Counted from the stretch's first letter, positions 1 through 8,479 are shown. The stretch: 15,194 nt of DNA from Phycisphaerae bacterium (GCA_012514125.1 JAAZAW010000064.1:1-15194), one strand, 5' to 3'. A program made the numbers and translations. Notes: generated from the letters alone by a model not told the origin.

Positions 1-905
1 AGGAAACGCCCGAACGAAAATTCTGGTCGCCGGAATGGGAAATTGTTCCAGGCAAGCCCGAACTATGCACCAATACTTCATGGCAGGATTTGATCAGTGC
101 GGGCATTCGCGATCGGATCGAAAAAGGGCAGGTGGGTGGTATTTATTTCGATTGTGCGTTTCCCATGCAATGTTCGAATCCCCTGCATGGCTGCAATGGT
201 CGTTACGGAATTCTCTCGCAGCAAGAAATTCGTCGACGATTGACCAACCTTTTTGAAGCCAACGACAGAAAAGCCCTGGTGATGGAGCATCTTTCCGAAA
301 ATCTGCTCGGTCCGCAGATGAGTTTCATTGACTTCGCCCTCGATGGAGAACAGTTGAGCGGTGGGGCGGAGGACTACCGCAAGGAACTCTCACTGGATCG
401 GATGCGGGTCATGAGCATCGGAACGAACTGGGGGATGATTCCGATCACACTGTTCTACGAGCCTGAGAATTCGATTGCAAAGACCGATTCGTTCCTGGCC
501 ATTTGGGCTTTGCATATGCCTATCCATTGCATTGCCCCCATGCGGGGTTGGCCGGTGAATTTGTGGCATGCTTATTCCCTGGACCGCGAGTTTGATTTCG
601 ATAAGCAAAGCCGGCGGCTGGGGTACTGGGAAAACGGCCAGGTCGTCAAAGTTACGCCGGAAGAGGTCAAGGTTACTCTTTATCATAAACCCGGGAAAGT
701 GCTCCTGGTGGCCTCGAATCTTTCGGATCGGAAGATCGATGCGAAAATCGATTTGAATGTTGCTCCGCTCGGGTTGGATGCGGAAAAGATTAAATGTATA
801 AAATATCTTGAAAATCAGGAACAAGCTCCGCAATATTCGGATGGAAGATTAAGGTGTTCGTTAAAACCCAACAGTTGTATAATATGTATTCTTTCCGAAG
901 AATAG
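1..905 (+). CDS. Glycoside-hydrolase-like protein, C-terminal part (DUF6067/GH123-like)
   Basis: The reading frame is open from the first full codon at position 3 to a TAG stop at 903-905, about 300 residues, so the true start lies left of the window. The segment YFDCAFPMQCSNPLHGCNGR, then an EHLSENLLGP stretch and FALDGEQLSGG, resembles the late part of the catalytic barrel in DUF6067-type proteins, which are distantly related to GH123 hexosaminidases. The last ~80 residues (KVTLYHKPGKVLLVASNLSD) look like a beta-sandwich tail often found after such barrels. No transmembrane segment is seen in this part. It lies 32 bases before a sugar-type regulator on the same strand, which fits a carbohydrate-use operon. 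The family call is from memory of conserved motifs; substrate and catalytic residues cannot be assigned from this fragment. Confidence 0.6.
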   Translation, partial: ETPERKFWSPEWEIVPGKPELCTNTSWQDLISAGIRDRIEKGQVGGIYFDCAFPMQCSNPLHGCNGRYGILSQQEIRRRLTNLFEANDRKALVMEHLSENLLGPQMSFIDFALDGEQLSGGAEDYRKELSLDRMRVMSIGTNWGMIPITLFYEPENSIAKTDSFLAIWALHMPIHCIAPMRGWPVNLWHAYSLDREFDFDKQSRRLGYWENGQVVKVTPEEVKVTLYHKPGKVLLVASNLSDRKIDAKIDLNVAPLGLDAEKIKCIKYLENQEQAPQYSDGRLRCSLKPNSCIICILSEE

Positions 906-937
906 AGGTGGGATGGAATTCGTGAACGAGGTGTATT

Positions 938-2101
938 ATGAGTGAAAAAATACTGGAACGAAGCTCTCCGGACGTTATTTCTTCGGTTCTGGAGTCGGCG
1001 TTGAGTCGTCCGCCGTCGGTAGTCGGATTGCGGCTGTTGCCGGAGGAAAATCTCGCCGATGTTTTCAATGTTAGTCGGTGGCAGATTCGAAAATCCATTG
1101 ATACACTTGTTCAAAAAGGTTTTCTGGTTCGGCGAAAAGGCAGCGGGACTTATGTAAGAAAAATACCGGATGCCAGGGAAGAGTTTAAAGCACAATTATC
1201 TTTAGCTCCGGTTCTTCCGAAGGATCTTTTTTTCAATTTGTCCAAGTACCGTACCGAGCGATATCAGCCGACACAAGAGCAAAAACAACTTTATCTGGAA
1301 ATGTGGACCGACCTGACCTGGACAAATCGAAGCCACCAGTTGATTATGAATAATATCGTCGATTACGTCAGTAAGGCCAATCACCGGATTACTATTCATT
1401 CTTTGACTGAGGGACGTAATCAGTATATTTCCCTTGAAAAGATACGGAATATTCTCAAAGGAAATTGCTGTGACGGTTATGTCGTCTTTGATGTGGATCC
1501 GGGACGGTTTTTAGAGGCTATGGGGAATGATCGTACCCCGTGTGTTTTTTTTGGCGGCAGCCAGTTGATTCACACCCAACCGTTTATCGTTCTTGATGTA
1601 TTTGAAGCTATTCGCCGGGCATTGAATATATTTCACCAGGAGGGTTTTCAACGAATTGGAATGGCTGGAACAATTTATCAGAATGATATTGTCCGAGTCT
1701 ATAATCAGGAAATACAAACTCTGAATCTTGCCTACAATCGTGTTCTCACGACGGATCTTGGTCTGGGCGACATGATGCAGTCCATTACGCGGCTGATATC
1801 CGAAACCCCCATGCCGGAGGCTATTTACATCGCTGATGAGAATATTCTGGAATGTGCGCAAGAGGTTCTGGTCTCTAAAAATATTATCCCCGGCAAGGAT
1901 ATTGCGATTATCACCCAAAGTACCAAAGAGAATAATCTTCCCCGAGGGTATAACTGGAGTTGTATGGAGTTCGATTTACAGGTATTCGGCCATATGATCA
2001 TAGAGAATCTTTTGAACATGATTCAACGAGCCGATGCGAAATCCGTTAACCATGCGTTATTGGCAAACTGGATTCCCGGAAGTACACATAAACTCCATTG
2101 A
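938..2101 (+). CDS. GntR-family regulator with LacI-type sugar-binding domain
   Basis: This 387-residue protein has an N-terminal GntR winged helix at about residues 12-76, with the hallmark order LPEENLADVFNVSR, then an IRKSIDTLVQKGFL helix and the wing KGSGTYV. Residues ~125-387 look like a LacI/GalR periplasmic-binding-like sensor: DGYVVFDVD, PCVFFGG, a long helix before GFQRIGMAG, and PEAIYIADENILECAQEVL near the end. This is the AraR-like architecture: DNA binding by a GntR head, with a carbohydrate ligand relieving repression. The ATG start is supported by GAGGTG at 928-933, four bases upstream. It follows the hydrolase gene by 32 bases and probably regulates it and sugar genes outside the window. 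The ligand is unknown. No clear operator palindrome was seen in the 32-base gap. Confidence 0.88.
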   Translation: MSEKILERSSPDVISSVLESALSRPPSVVGLRLLPEENLADVFNVSRWQIRKSIDTLVQKGFLVRRKGSGTYVRKIPDAREEFKAQLSLAPVLPKDLFFNLSKYRTERYQPTQEQKQLYLEMWTDLTWTNRSHQLIMNNIVDYVSKANHRITIHSLTEGRNQYISLEKIRNILKGNCCDGYVVFDVDPGRFLEAMGNDRTPCVFFGGSQLIHTQPFIVLDVFEAIRRALNIFHQEGFQRIGMAGTIYQNDIVRVYNQEIQTLNLAYNRVLTTDLGLGDMMQSITRLISETPMPEAIYIADENILECAQEVLVSKNIIPGKDIAIITQSTKENNLPRGYNWSCMEFDLQVFGHMIIENLLNMIQRADAKSVNHALLANWIPGSTHKLH

Positions 2102-2184
2102 CTAAAACGATATTTTAATAAAAACGATGACGCCGGCAACCATGGGATAAAATTGAGTAATAGACTAATTGGTTGTTAAACTGT

Positions 2185-3123
2185 TTATTCTTCCGTCTTG
2201 CTGTTGCCGTTCGCGAGCAGGGCGTCGACGAATTTATCGGGGTCGAAGGGTTCGATATCTTCCATGGTTTCGCCCAGGCCTATGAATTTGACGGGGATAT
2301 CGATTTCGTTGTGTATGGCGATGACAATGCCGCCTTTGGCCGTTCCGTCGAGTTTCGCGAGCATGATACCTGTAACCTTGGAAATTTCCTTAAAAATCTT
2401 CGCCTGATTCAGGGCGTTCTGGCCTGTTGTGGCGTCGAGGACCAAAATAACCTCGTGCGGGGCGTTGGGAATCTGTTTGCCGACGACGCGGAAGATTTTT
2501 TCGAGTTCCCGCATGAGATGGTCCTGGGTGTGCAATCGGCCGGCGGTGTCGATAATCAGATAATCGGCGTTACGGGCTTTGGCGGCGGCACAGGCATCGA
2601 AAACCACCGCGGCAGGATCGCCCCCTGCTTGGTGTTTGACCAGTTGTACCCCGGCCCGCTGTGCCCAGATCGTCAGTTGATCGACCGCTGCGGCGCGGAA
2701 GGTGTCCGCCGCTGCCAAAATCACATCGTGCCCTTGATTTTTGAGATACCAGGTGAGTTTGGCGACGCTGGTGGTCTTGCCTGAACCGTTAATTCCGACG
2801 ACGAGAACTACCGTCGGGCCTTCGGACGATTTTGCCAATTGACGATCGCTTTCAGGCCAGGATTTTTTCAGTTCTTCTTTCAGAAAGGGAATAATCTGTT
2901 CGGCAGTGTCGATTTTTCCCGCTTTCCATGCGGCGTTGAGATCGGCGATGATTTTTTCGGTATTGGCGATGCCGATATCGGCGGTGATTAAGGTGTCGAA
3001 AAGTTCGTCGAGAAGCTGCTGATCGATTTTTCGTCCAACCCGCAAAATGCCGGTTAATGCTCCGGTGAGTTTTTCACGGGTTCGAGTTAAACCGTCTCGA
3101 AGTTTTTTAAAGAAACTGACCAT
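2185..3123 (-). CDS. ftsY: Signal recognition particle receptor FtsY
   Basis: FtsY is the membrane-associated SRP receptor GTPase that docks ribosome-SRP complexes at the translocon. The 312 residues show a complete NG domain: an N helical bundle (~1-90), P-loop GINGSGKTT (110-118), DTFRAAAVDQL (140-150), G3 DTAGR (192-196), G4-type AKLDGTAKGG (256-265), and the closing GLGETMEDIEPFDPDKFV motif that separates FtsY from Ffh. There is no long acidic A domain, so membrane contact probably relies on the short basic helix at residues 1-20 (VSFFKKLRDGLTRTREKL). The ATG has AAAGGT upstream with four bases between them. It is the last gene of the minus-strand run, 49 bases after nusB, and faces the GntR gene across an 83-base convergent gap in which I see no strong terminator hairpin. 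Confidence 0.96.
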   Translation of the reverse strand: MVSFFKKLRDGLTRTREKLTGALTGILRVGRKIDQQLLDELFDTLITADIGIANTEKIIADLNAAWKAGKIDTAEQIIPFLKEELKKSWPESDRQLAKSSEGPTVVLVVGINGSGKTTSVAKLTWYLKNQGHDVILAAADTFRAAAVDQLTIWAQRAGVQLVKHQAGGDPAAVVFDACAAAKARNADYLIIDTAGRLHTQDHLMRELEKIFRVVGKQIPNAPHEVILVLDATTGQNALNQAKIFKEISKVTGIMLAKLDGTAKGGIVIAIHNEIDIPVKFIGLGETMEDIEPFDPDKFVDALLANGNSKTEE

Positions 3124-3172
3124 ATTGACCTTTGCCTGATAGAATCAAAAATTATGCTTGCATTATTGAACG

Positions 3173-3706
3173 TTAAAAATCGCTGTCCAACGGGTTCATG
3201 GACGTATCCGAAGTTTCGTCGGACGTTTCGGAAGAAGTGGTTGTTTTGTCGCCGGGTGTTTGCTCTGTGGTCCGCACCTGAGGTTCAGCGGCGCCGAGTT
3301 CCTGAAGTTTTTTCGCGATGGCATCGAGTACACCGTTGATGAACTGAGGTGATTCCGCGGTTGAAAATTTCTTGGCCAATTCGATGGCTTGATCCAGAAC
3401 CACCTTGATCGGCACGTTAGTTCGGTACAGAAGTTCCGCAATCGCCAGTCGGAGGATCGCGCGATCGATCAGAGCAATTCGCTGAAGCTGCCAATGTTTG
3501 ACGGTGTCGGCGATGTACTGATCGCAGACCTGTTTGTTGTTCCAGGCGATACGGGTCAATTCCGCCGCCAGGGATTTACTGTCCGAGGTTACATTCGCCT
3601 CGGCGATAAAGGCGTCCATTTCCGGTAAGAAATCCGGTCCCTGGACATCCAGTTGTGTTAAACATTGCATTGCCAAAGCCCTTGCCAGGGCACGCCAGTC
3701 ACTCAA
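3173..3706 (-). CDS. nusB: Transcription antitermination factor NusB with extended C-terminal tail
   Basis: NusB pairs with NusE (S10) and binds boxA RNA in rRNA leaders to allow antitermination. The all-helical fold is recognisable from an Arg-rich first helix (DWRALARALAMQCLTQLD), IDRAILRLAIAELLYR, then VPIKVVLDQAIELAKKFS and SPQFINGVLDAIAKK, which is the strongest family signature. The protein is 177 residues, longer than the usual ~140; the excess is a tail from about residue 139 rich in Ser, Thr, Asp and Glu, with no predicted fold. The start is TTG at 3704-3706, chosen because a perfect AGGAGG lies seven bases upstream. It follows ribH by 65 bases, a classic bacterial neighbour pair, and precedes ftsY by 49 bases, suggesting one operon. 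Confidence 0.94.
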   Translation of the reverse strand: MSDWRALARALAMQCLTQLDVQGPDFLPEMDAFIAEANVTSDSKSLAAELTRIAWNNKQVCDQYIADTVKHWQLQRIALIDRAILRLAIAELLYRTNVPIKVVLDQAIELAKKFSTAESPQFINGVLDAIAKKLQELGAAEPQVRTTEQTPGDKTTTSSETSDETSDTSMNPLDSDF

Positions 3707-3713
3707 GAAACTT

Positions 3714-3719
3714 CCTCCT
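3714..3719 (-). promoter_or_regulatory. Ribosome binding site that fixes the TTG start of nusB
   Basis: The plus strand reads CCTCCT, giving a full AGGAGG on the coding strand with a seven-base spacer to the TTG codon at 3706-3704. No ATG is positioned as well, so this site supports TTG as the true start. Confidence 0.8.
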
Positions 3720-3771
3720 GCCGATCAACATCCACGATATTGTCGGTATGAATTTTCATGTATCGAATTGC

Positions 3772-4242
3772 TTAAATGATATCGCTGAGATTGGCCATTT
3801 CGATGGCCGTCATCATTGCGTCGGCCCCTTTGTTGCCGGCTTTGACTCCTGCGCGATTGACAGCCTGTTCGAGCGTGTCAGCGGTTATCACACCGTAAAC
3901 GATGGGGATTCCGGTTTGCAATCCTACCTGGGCGATTCCCTTTGCGGACTCTGCGGCTACATAATCAAAGTGGGGCGTTTCGCCGCGGATGACTGCACCG
4001 AGGCAGACGATTGCATCGTATTTTCCGCTTTCCGCCAATTTTTTGGCCGCCAGGGGCAGTTCCATCGATCCCGGGACCCAGACGATCGTGAGTTTTTCTT
4101 CTTTTCCACCGAGACGGGCAAAGGTGTCCTTGGCTCCTTCGATGAGCTGTCCGGTGATAAAACTGTTAAATCGGGATACTACCAGTGCAAAGCCGTGTTC
4201 GGGCGTTACCGTCATTCCTGCGCGAAATTCAATATAGGTCAT
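3772..4242 (-). CDS. ribH: 6,7-dimethyl-8-ribityllumazine synthase (RibH)
   Basis: Lumazine synthase condenses 5-amino-6-ribitylaminouracil with 3,4-dihydroxy-2-butanone 4-phosphate, the penultimate step of riboflavin synthesis, in a cytosolic multimer. The 156 residues match the usual length. Diagnostic motifs are SRFNSFIT (23-30, aromatic that stacks on the substrate ring), VPGSMELP (56-63), GAVIRGETPHFDYV (82-95, with catalytic His91), and GVITADTLEQAVNR (117-130, with phosphate-binding Arg130), then AGNKGADA. The ATG has GGAG seven bases upstream. It heads the ribH-nusB-ftsY set and is separated from hydE by 124 bases holding a possible promoter. No other riboflavin gene is in the window, so the pathway is split in this genome. 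Confidence 0.95.
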   Translation of the reverse strand: MTYIEFRAGMTVTPEHGFALVVSRFNSFITGQLIEGAKDTFARLGGKEEKLTIVWVPGSMELPLAAKKLAESGKYDAIVCLGAVIRGETPHFDYVAAESAKGIAQVGLQTGIPIVYGVITADTLEQAVNRAGVKAGNKGADAMMTAIEMANLSDII

Positions 4243-4275
4243 AACGTTTCTCCATTTTATGTTTTCGATTGTTCA

Positions 4276-4304
4276 AGTGTAACGTGAATTCTTCCGGCAG
4301 GCAA
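4276..4304 (-). promoter_or_regulatory. Candidate sigma-70-type promoter for ribH-nusB-ftsY
   Basis: On the minus strand TTGCCT (4304-4299) and TACACT (4281-4276) are separated by exactly 17 bases. Each matches four of six consensus bases. The site lies 34 bases before the ribH start, in the widest gap within this part of the minus-strand run. No FMN riboswitch fold is visible. This is a pattern match only. Confidence 0.35.
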
Positions 4305-4366
4305 GTCCTTATACCGCGTTGATTTAATGAAGATGGACTTCTCTTTGCTTGGGTCGGGGAGCGTTT

Positions 4367-5398
4367 TTACGGTTTGCGAGCGGATTGTCGCGGCCCGGGG
4401 CCGATGCCGACGGTTCTGCCGATCGATTCGATACGTTTTTTCAGACAATGGCGACACTGTTCTGCCGTTTCTTTGATGCACGCTTTTGATGGATAAATTT
4501 CATAACTGGCGCGATATTGCACCGGTGTGAGGTTAGGCATGATAACATTGGCTCCCCGACTCAGGCCAAGTTCCCTGCCTTGAGCCAGATTCAGAGTCGC
4601 CAGGGCGGTTGTACTGGGAATATTCGCCTGGGGACAGACGAGCCGTGTCAAGGCTACGACTTTATAGGTCATCGCTTCGGTATTGGGCACTTGATCCTGA
4701 GTGAGAGGTTCGTTTGCAAGAGGAGTTTCGGGATGAGGGATGAACGGTCCGACACCGATCATATCCAGGTCAAGCTCGGCGAAAAGAGCAATATCGTTGG
4801 CCAGATCGTCGAATGTCTGGCCGGGAATACCAATCATCACACCGCTGCCGATCTCATAGCCTAACGTTCGCAACAGCTTCAGGATCGCTAAACGATCGGA
4901 AATCGTTTTGCCGCGATTGGGATGAATCCGGGCGTAAAGTTCAGGGTTCGACGTTTCAAACCTTAGAAGGTATCGATCCGCTCCCGCCTGCTTCCAGAGG
5001 CGATATTCATCTTCGTTTCGTTCCCCGACGCTTAACGTTACCGCCAGCGAAGTTTCCTGTTTGATTGCGCGGATTGTCTCCGCCAGCCAATCGGCCTTGA
5101 TGCCCCAATCTTCGCCCGATTGGAGTACAACCGTTCCGTAACCGAATTCGCGAGCTCGTCGGGCGCAGTCCAGAATTTCGTCCTGCGTCATGCGGTATCG
5201 AGGTAAATCTGTTCGCTCGGCACGCAGTCCGCAATAGCCGCACTGTCGAACACAGTAATTGGAAAATTCGATCAATCCCCTCAGGTGAACGGCGTCGCCG
5301 ACGGTTTCACGCCGTACTTTATCCGCCGATTGCCAGAGCGACTCAAGTTGTTTTTCGTCTTCTTCCCTGAGACATCTCAGGATTTGATCTTTTTTCAT
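4367..5398 (-). CDS. hydE: [FeFe]-hydrogenase H-cluster radical SAM maturase HydE
   Basis: HydE is a radical SAM enzyme that works with HydG and HydF to build the two-iron subcluster of [FeFe]-hydrogenase. The 343 residues carry the SAM-cluster motif CX3CX2C (Cys49, Cys53, Cys56) within FSNYCVRQCGYCGLR, then RYRMTQDEIL, VVLQSGED, and a late block (NIPSTTALATLN, GLSRGANVIMPNLTP, YEIYPSK) typical of HydE rather than BioB or PylB. A C-terminal CX7CX2C (Cys307, Cys315, Cys318) matches the spacing of the second cluster site known in Thermotoga maritima HydE. ATG has GGAGA seven bases upstream. It starts 16 bases after the HAD gene. No hydF, hydG or hydrogenase structural gene is present here. A PylB-like or other radical SAM role is less likely. 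Confidence 0.9.
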   Translation of the reverse strand: MKKDQILRCLREEDEKQLESLWQSADKVRRETVGDAVHLRGLIEFSNYCVRQCGYCGLRAERTDLPRYRMTQDEILDCARRAREFGYGTVVLQSGEDWGIKADWLAETIRAIKQETSLAVTLSVGERNEDEYRLWKQAGADRYLLRFETSNPELYARIHPNRGKTISDRLAILKLLRTLGYEIGSGVMIGIPGQTFDDLANDIALFAELDLDMIGVGPFIPHPETPLANEPLTQDQVPNTEAMTYKVVALTRLVCPQANIPSTTALATLNLAQGRELGLSRGANVIMPNLTPVQYRASYEIYPSKACIKETAEQCRHCLKKRIESIGRTVGIGPGPRQSARKP

Positions 5399-5414
5399 TT
5401 CAGGTTCTCCGGCA

Positions 5415-6077
5415 TTAAAGGTTCAGCAGAGTATGAATCTTTTCCGGCGAGACTCCAAACAGGTCTCGACAGATAAGATCGGCATCGGCGATGCGGTCGG
5501 CGCTGTAAGAGGTGGTCAGGGCGATGACCTTCATTTCTGCGCGATGGGCTGCTTCAATGCCGGCGGGAGCATCTTCGATGACAACACAGCGGTTAACCGG
5601 AAGATCAAGCCGCTGTGCGGCGGTTAAAAAAATCTGAGGGTCCGGTTTTCCGCGAGTGACGTCTTTTGAGGAGACCACAGCGTTGAAATAGGGTTTGATC
5701 TTCAGACCTTCAAGGACCATTTCGACGTTTTCAATCGGACCGGAAGAACCGACGGCGATTCGGGCGGAGTTGGAGGAGAGTTTGGGAAGCAATTCATACA
5801 AGCCTGAAACTGCCGGAATATTGTCACGGATCAGATCGCGATAAACAGCCTCTTTTCGATGGTCGAAACGGGCGATTTCCTCGTCGCTGATATTTTCACC
5901 CCAATTGGTACGGATAATTTCGGCGCTGACGCATCCGAAAGTCTGCTGGAACTGTTGTTCGGTCAGATCGTGACCAAACTCGTGGGCAACGATCTGCCAG
6001 CTTTTCAAGTGGGGTTGGTATGAATCGACAAGAACACCGTCCATGTCGAAAATGACACCGTAAATTTCATTTTTCAT
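5415..6077 (-). CDS. HAD-superfamily phosphatase, beta-phosphoglucomutase-like
   Basis: This is a soluble haloacid-dehalogenase-type phosphohydrolase of 220 residues. Motif I is FDMDGVLVDS, giving nucleophile Asp11 and acid/base Asp13. A helical cap follows (about 20-85), then motif II with the Ser of VGSSGPIENV, motif III Lys in TRGKPDPQIF, and the acidic motif IV VVIEDAPAGIEAA. This is the signature of the beta-PGM/phosphatase subclass, but substrate cannot be deduced. I place the start at the ATG at 6077-6075 because the family usually begins a few residues before motif I; a TTG 15 bases further upstream is in frame but has no ribosome site. It lies 23 bases after the DUF4340 gene and 16 before hydE, so it is probably co-transcribed with both. 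Confidence 0.88.
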   Translation of the reverse strand: MKNEIYGVIFDMDGVLVDSYQPHLKSWQIVAHEFGHDLTEQQFQQTFGCVSAEIIRTNWGENISDEEIARFDHRKEAVYRDLIRDNIPAVSGLYELLPKLSSNSARIAVGSSGPIENVEMVLEGLKIKPYFNAVVSSKDVTRGKPDPQIFLTAAQRLDLPVNRCVVIEDAPAGIEAAHRAEMKVIALTTSYSADRIADADLICRDLFGVSPEKIHTLLNL

Positions 6078-6100
6078 GAGGGCACAATCCAATCGTGAAG

Positions 6101-8479
6101 TTATTCATATATTGAAGTAATCGGTTCAGTTTCCGGGGCAACCGAGTCGCCCGTGGAAGTAATCAGGTCCTTGAGTGAGGGGCCGAGTCTGGTGACATCG
6201 CTGCCTCGCATTTCGAATATCCAGGGAAGCGAAGAACTCTGAGCGAAGCGATTTTGCCCGCGGGCCTGATCACCGACGTTAAGTGTCCACGAATCCCTGG
6301 CGTTTGAAGCCGTGATCGTCATAAACGGTTTTTGCAGACCAAATCCGGACTTTGAATCCTGGAAATCGTGATAACAAATGGCCTTGAGCGTTTGGAATGT
6401 TTCCAGGAGCGAATTGATTTTTTCCTGATCGATTTTCACAATTGTATCGGCAGGAAGCATCCAGACGCTATCCGTTTTTTCCAGGATGATATTTTCACCA
6501 TCGGTTTTTTGAATTTCGATCCGCGTGATATTTTCCGGTTTTGGAACGTTATTGGCAAAGACGTCTCTCGTCACAAACTCTGCGGAAAGATCGTTTCGCA
6601 ATTGTTCGGAAACCAGCGCCACCAGTGGTTTTTCAAGTGCGGGTCTGGCGGCATAAACTTTGTCGTTATATTTTGAAACCACCAGAGAGTATTCCTGTGT
6701 GACGGTTCGAGTGGCCGGTTTCGTGCTTGTCGCGGGGGCCGAGGTTGTCGGATCGACCTGGACCACCGGAACCTGCATTTCAACTTTGACTTTCACTCGA
6801 ATCTGCGGGGAACTGAGGTTGTAATTGCTCAGATAGCCCTGCGCGACGTAATCCTGCGCACGCAAGGTCGATAACGCCAGGAGCACATTTTGGACATGTT
6901 CCTGGTCTGCCGGTGCTTCGATGGGCGATGCGACTTTCCACGGCAATCCCGGACCTGGACGAACAAGGGTATAACTTCGATTGCGCTGACTGATTTCGAT
7001 CGTGGTGACGCTGTCGATATCGAAGGCCATCATCTGTCGATCTCGATAACTCAGCGCAGGAGTGAAAAGTTTTTCAACTTTTTCATTCTCGACCACCGCA
7101 ATATAATTCTGGTTGGACCGTTTGACGTAACGGAACATTCCGCTGGGGGTTTTCCCGCCGATGGTCAGGATGACAGGTTCGGCATTGTTCCTCAAAATGG
7201 TAATGGTGCTGACCGGCTCGTCGAGTTTTGTTTTCTTGAGTGTCTCTGCGTTCGGTAAGTCGATGAAACTCGTCGCCTGCAAACCGATAAGCGTATTGAT
7301 AAGCGTATCGACCGTGGAGGGATCGGCGGAAATGACCTCCTGGGCGGTCTGGAGTTTCCAGTTTTCATTTTCGCGAAACAGAATTACATCCTGGGCGCTA
7401 CGCCGGATATCGATTCGTGTGAGTACGTCTTTGTTTAATTCGACAAGGGCTTTCTCCCGCCAGGCGATAACGTCGGGGATGATTTTTTTCAGGTTGTCTT
7501 GCGCAAGTGTGACCACCCATTTCTTATCGGCAAGTTTGGCGTAAACTTGATCTGATTTCAGTCCGAATGGTCCTCCGACAAAAAGAACGTGTTCGGTACG
7601 CTGGATGGTCGGCTGGGTGGATTGTGTGGTTTGGGTTGTCGGTTTGATCTCCTGGGTTTCCACCGCGGTAATGGTCCAGACGGGTTTAGCCAGACCGAAG
7701 GTATCAATACTGGCAGGGGCATCTTCGACGAATTCCTGCGCTCTGAGTGTCGCGAGGGTATTGATCGCGTCGTTGATCGAACTCATCAGCACCGGCGCCT
7801 GGACAGGGGCGACCATCGTCCATTGGCCGTCTGCCATTTTTGAGAATTTAAACACCGTGCCGTCATTACCGGTGAAATTCAATTCTGTCAGGAGATTTTT
7901 CTTAAGTTCCCATAATTGTTTGTCGCGATAGTCCGCGAGATTTTTCTTGATACGGGTTCGAAGGTCCTGATCGATGATATAGACTTCATCGCTCTCGGGT
8001 GTTTTAACATAGGTGTTCTCGGAGGCCACCGGATTCTGGCCGACAAGATAGGTCAGCTTGCGATTGCCCGATTCGAGTGTTACGATGAAGATGGGTTCTT
8101 CAAAGCCGAGGGTTTCGAGTGTCTGGTTCGCGTACTGGCCTTTCCCCGGCACAAATGTTTCGAGTTTTCGGGCGGCGTTGAAGGCGTCGATCAGATCGGA
8201 AACTTCCCAGCTCAATGCCGTTGCTTCGATGGGTTCGACGATCTTCCAGGTTTGTCCCGATCGTTCAAAGACCATTGTATCCCGTCCTGCAACTTCGAGG
8301 CGAACGCGTTCGACCTCGCCCAGACTCGGCGCGATCAGCAGGATTTTGTCCGCTTTGACCACAGCCGGCGCCTGCTGGTTTTTCCGATCGCTTCCAGGTG
8401 AAAAAACTCCCAGAAAGTATGAACCGCCCGCAATCAAAACCAGCAATACCAGTAACGAAATTGTTGTTTTAAAATTCAT
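6101..8479 (-). CDS. Large membrane-anchored DUF4340 protein with five repeats
   Basis: The 792-residue protein starts with an uncleaved-looking anchor (TISLLVLLVLIAGGSYFLG, ~6-24), so the rest is probably outside the cytoplasmic membrane. The body has five copies of a ~140-160-residue unit. Each opens with a W-K/T-I/V stretch followed by P-I/V-x-A, at Trp78, Trp220, Trp374, Trp514 and Trp673, then a helical LxxLxAxxFV segment and a GL-x-x-P strand block, as in DUF4340. Low-complexity Thr/Gln/Pro segments interrupt units 2 (~278-295) and 4 (~577-594). The ATG has GGAGA (8489-8493) nine bases upstream; an in-frame ATG at 8545 has none. DUF4340 genes often sit beside GldG-like genes and ABC exporters, as here. 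The biochemical role is unknown; a periplasmic partner of the ABC complex is my inference. Confidence 0.85.
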   Translation of the reverse strand: MNFKTTISLLVLLVLIAGGSYFLGVFSPGSDRKNQQAPAVVKADKILLIAPSLGEVERVRLEVAGRDTMVFERSGQTWKIVEPIEATALSWEVSDLIDAFNAARKLETFVPGKGQYANQTLETLGFEEPIFIVTLESGNRKLTYLVGQNPVASENTYVKTPESDEVYIIDQDLRTRIKKNLADYRDKQLWELKKNLLTELNFTGNDGTVFKFSKMADGQWTMVAPVQAPVLMSSINDAINTLATLRAQEFVEDAPASIDTFGLAKPVWTITAVETQEIKPTTQTTQSTQPTIQRTEHVLFVGGPFGLKSDQVYAKLADKKWVVTLAQDNLKKIIPDVIAWREKALVELNKDVLTRIDIRRSAQDVILFRENENWKLQTAQEVISADPSTVDTLINTLIGLQATSFIDLPNAETLKKTKLDEPVSTITILRNNAEPVILTIGGKTPSGMFRYVKRSNQNYIAVVENEKVEKLFTPALSYRDRQMMAFDIDSVTTIEISQRNRSYTLVRPGPGLPWKVASPIEAPADQEHVQNVLLALSTLRAQDYVAQGYLSNYNLSSPQIRVKVKVEMQVPVVQVDPTTSAPATSTKPATRTVTQEYSLVVSKYNDKVYAARPALEKPLVALVSEQLRNDLSAEFVTRDVFANNVPKPENITRIEIQKTDGENIILEKTDSVWMLPADTIVKIDQEKINSLLETFQTLKAICYHDFQDSKSGFGLQKPFMTITASNARDSWTLNVGDQARGQNRFAQSSSLPWIFEMRGSDVTRLGPSLKDLITSTGDSVAPETEPITSIYE

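Noticed and set aside
4243..4366. FMN riboswitch ahead of ribH
   Set aside because: The gap is only 124 bases and I could not find the conserved helices of the RFN element.
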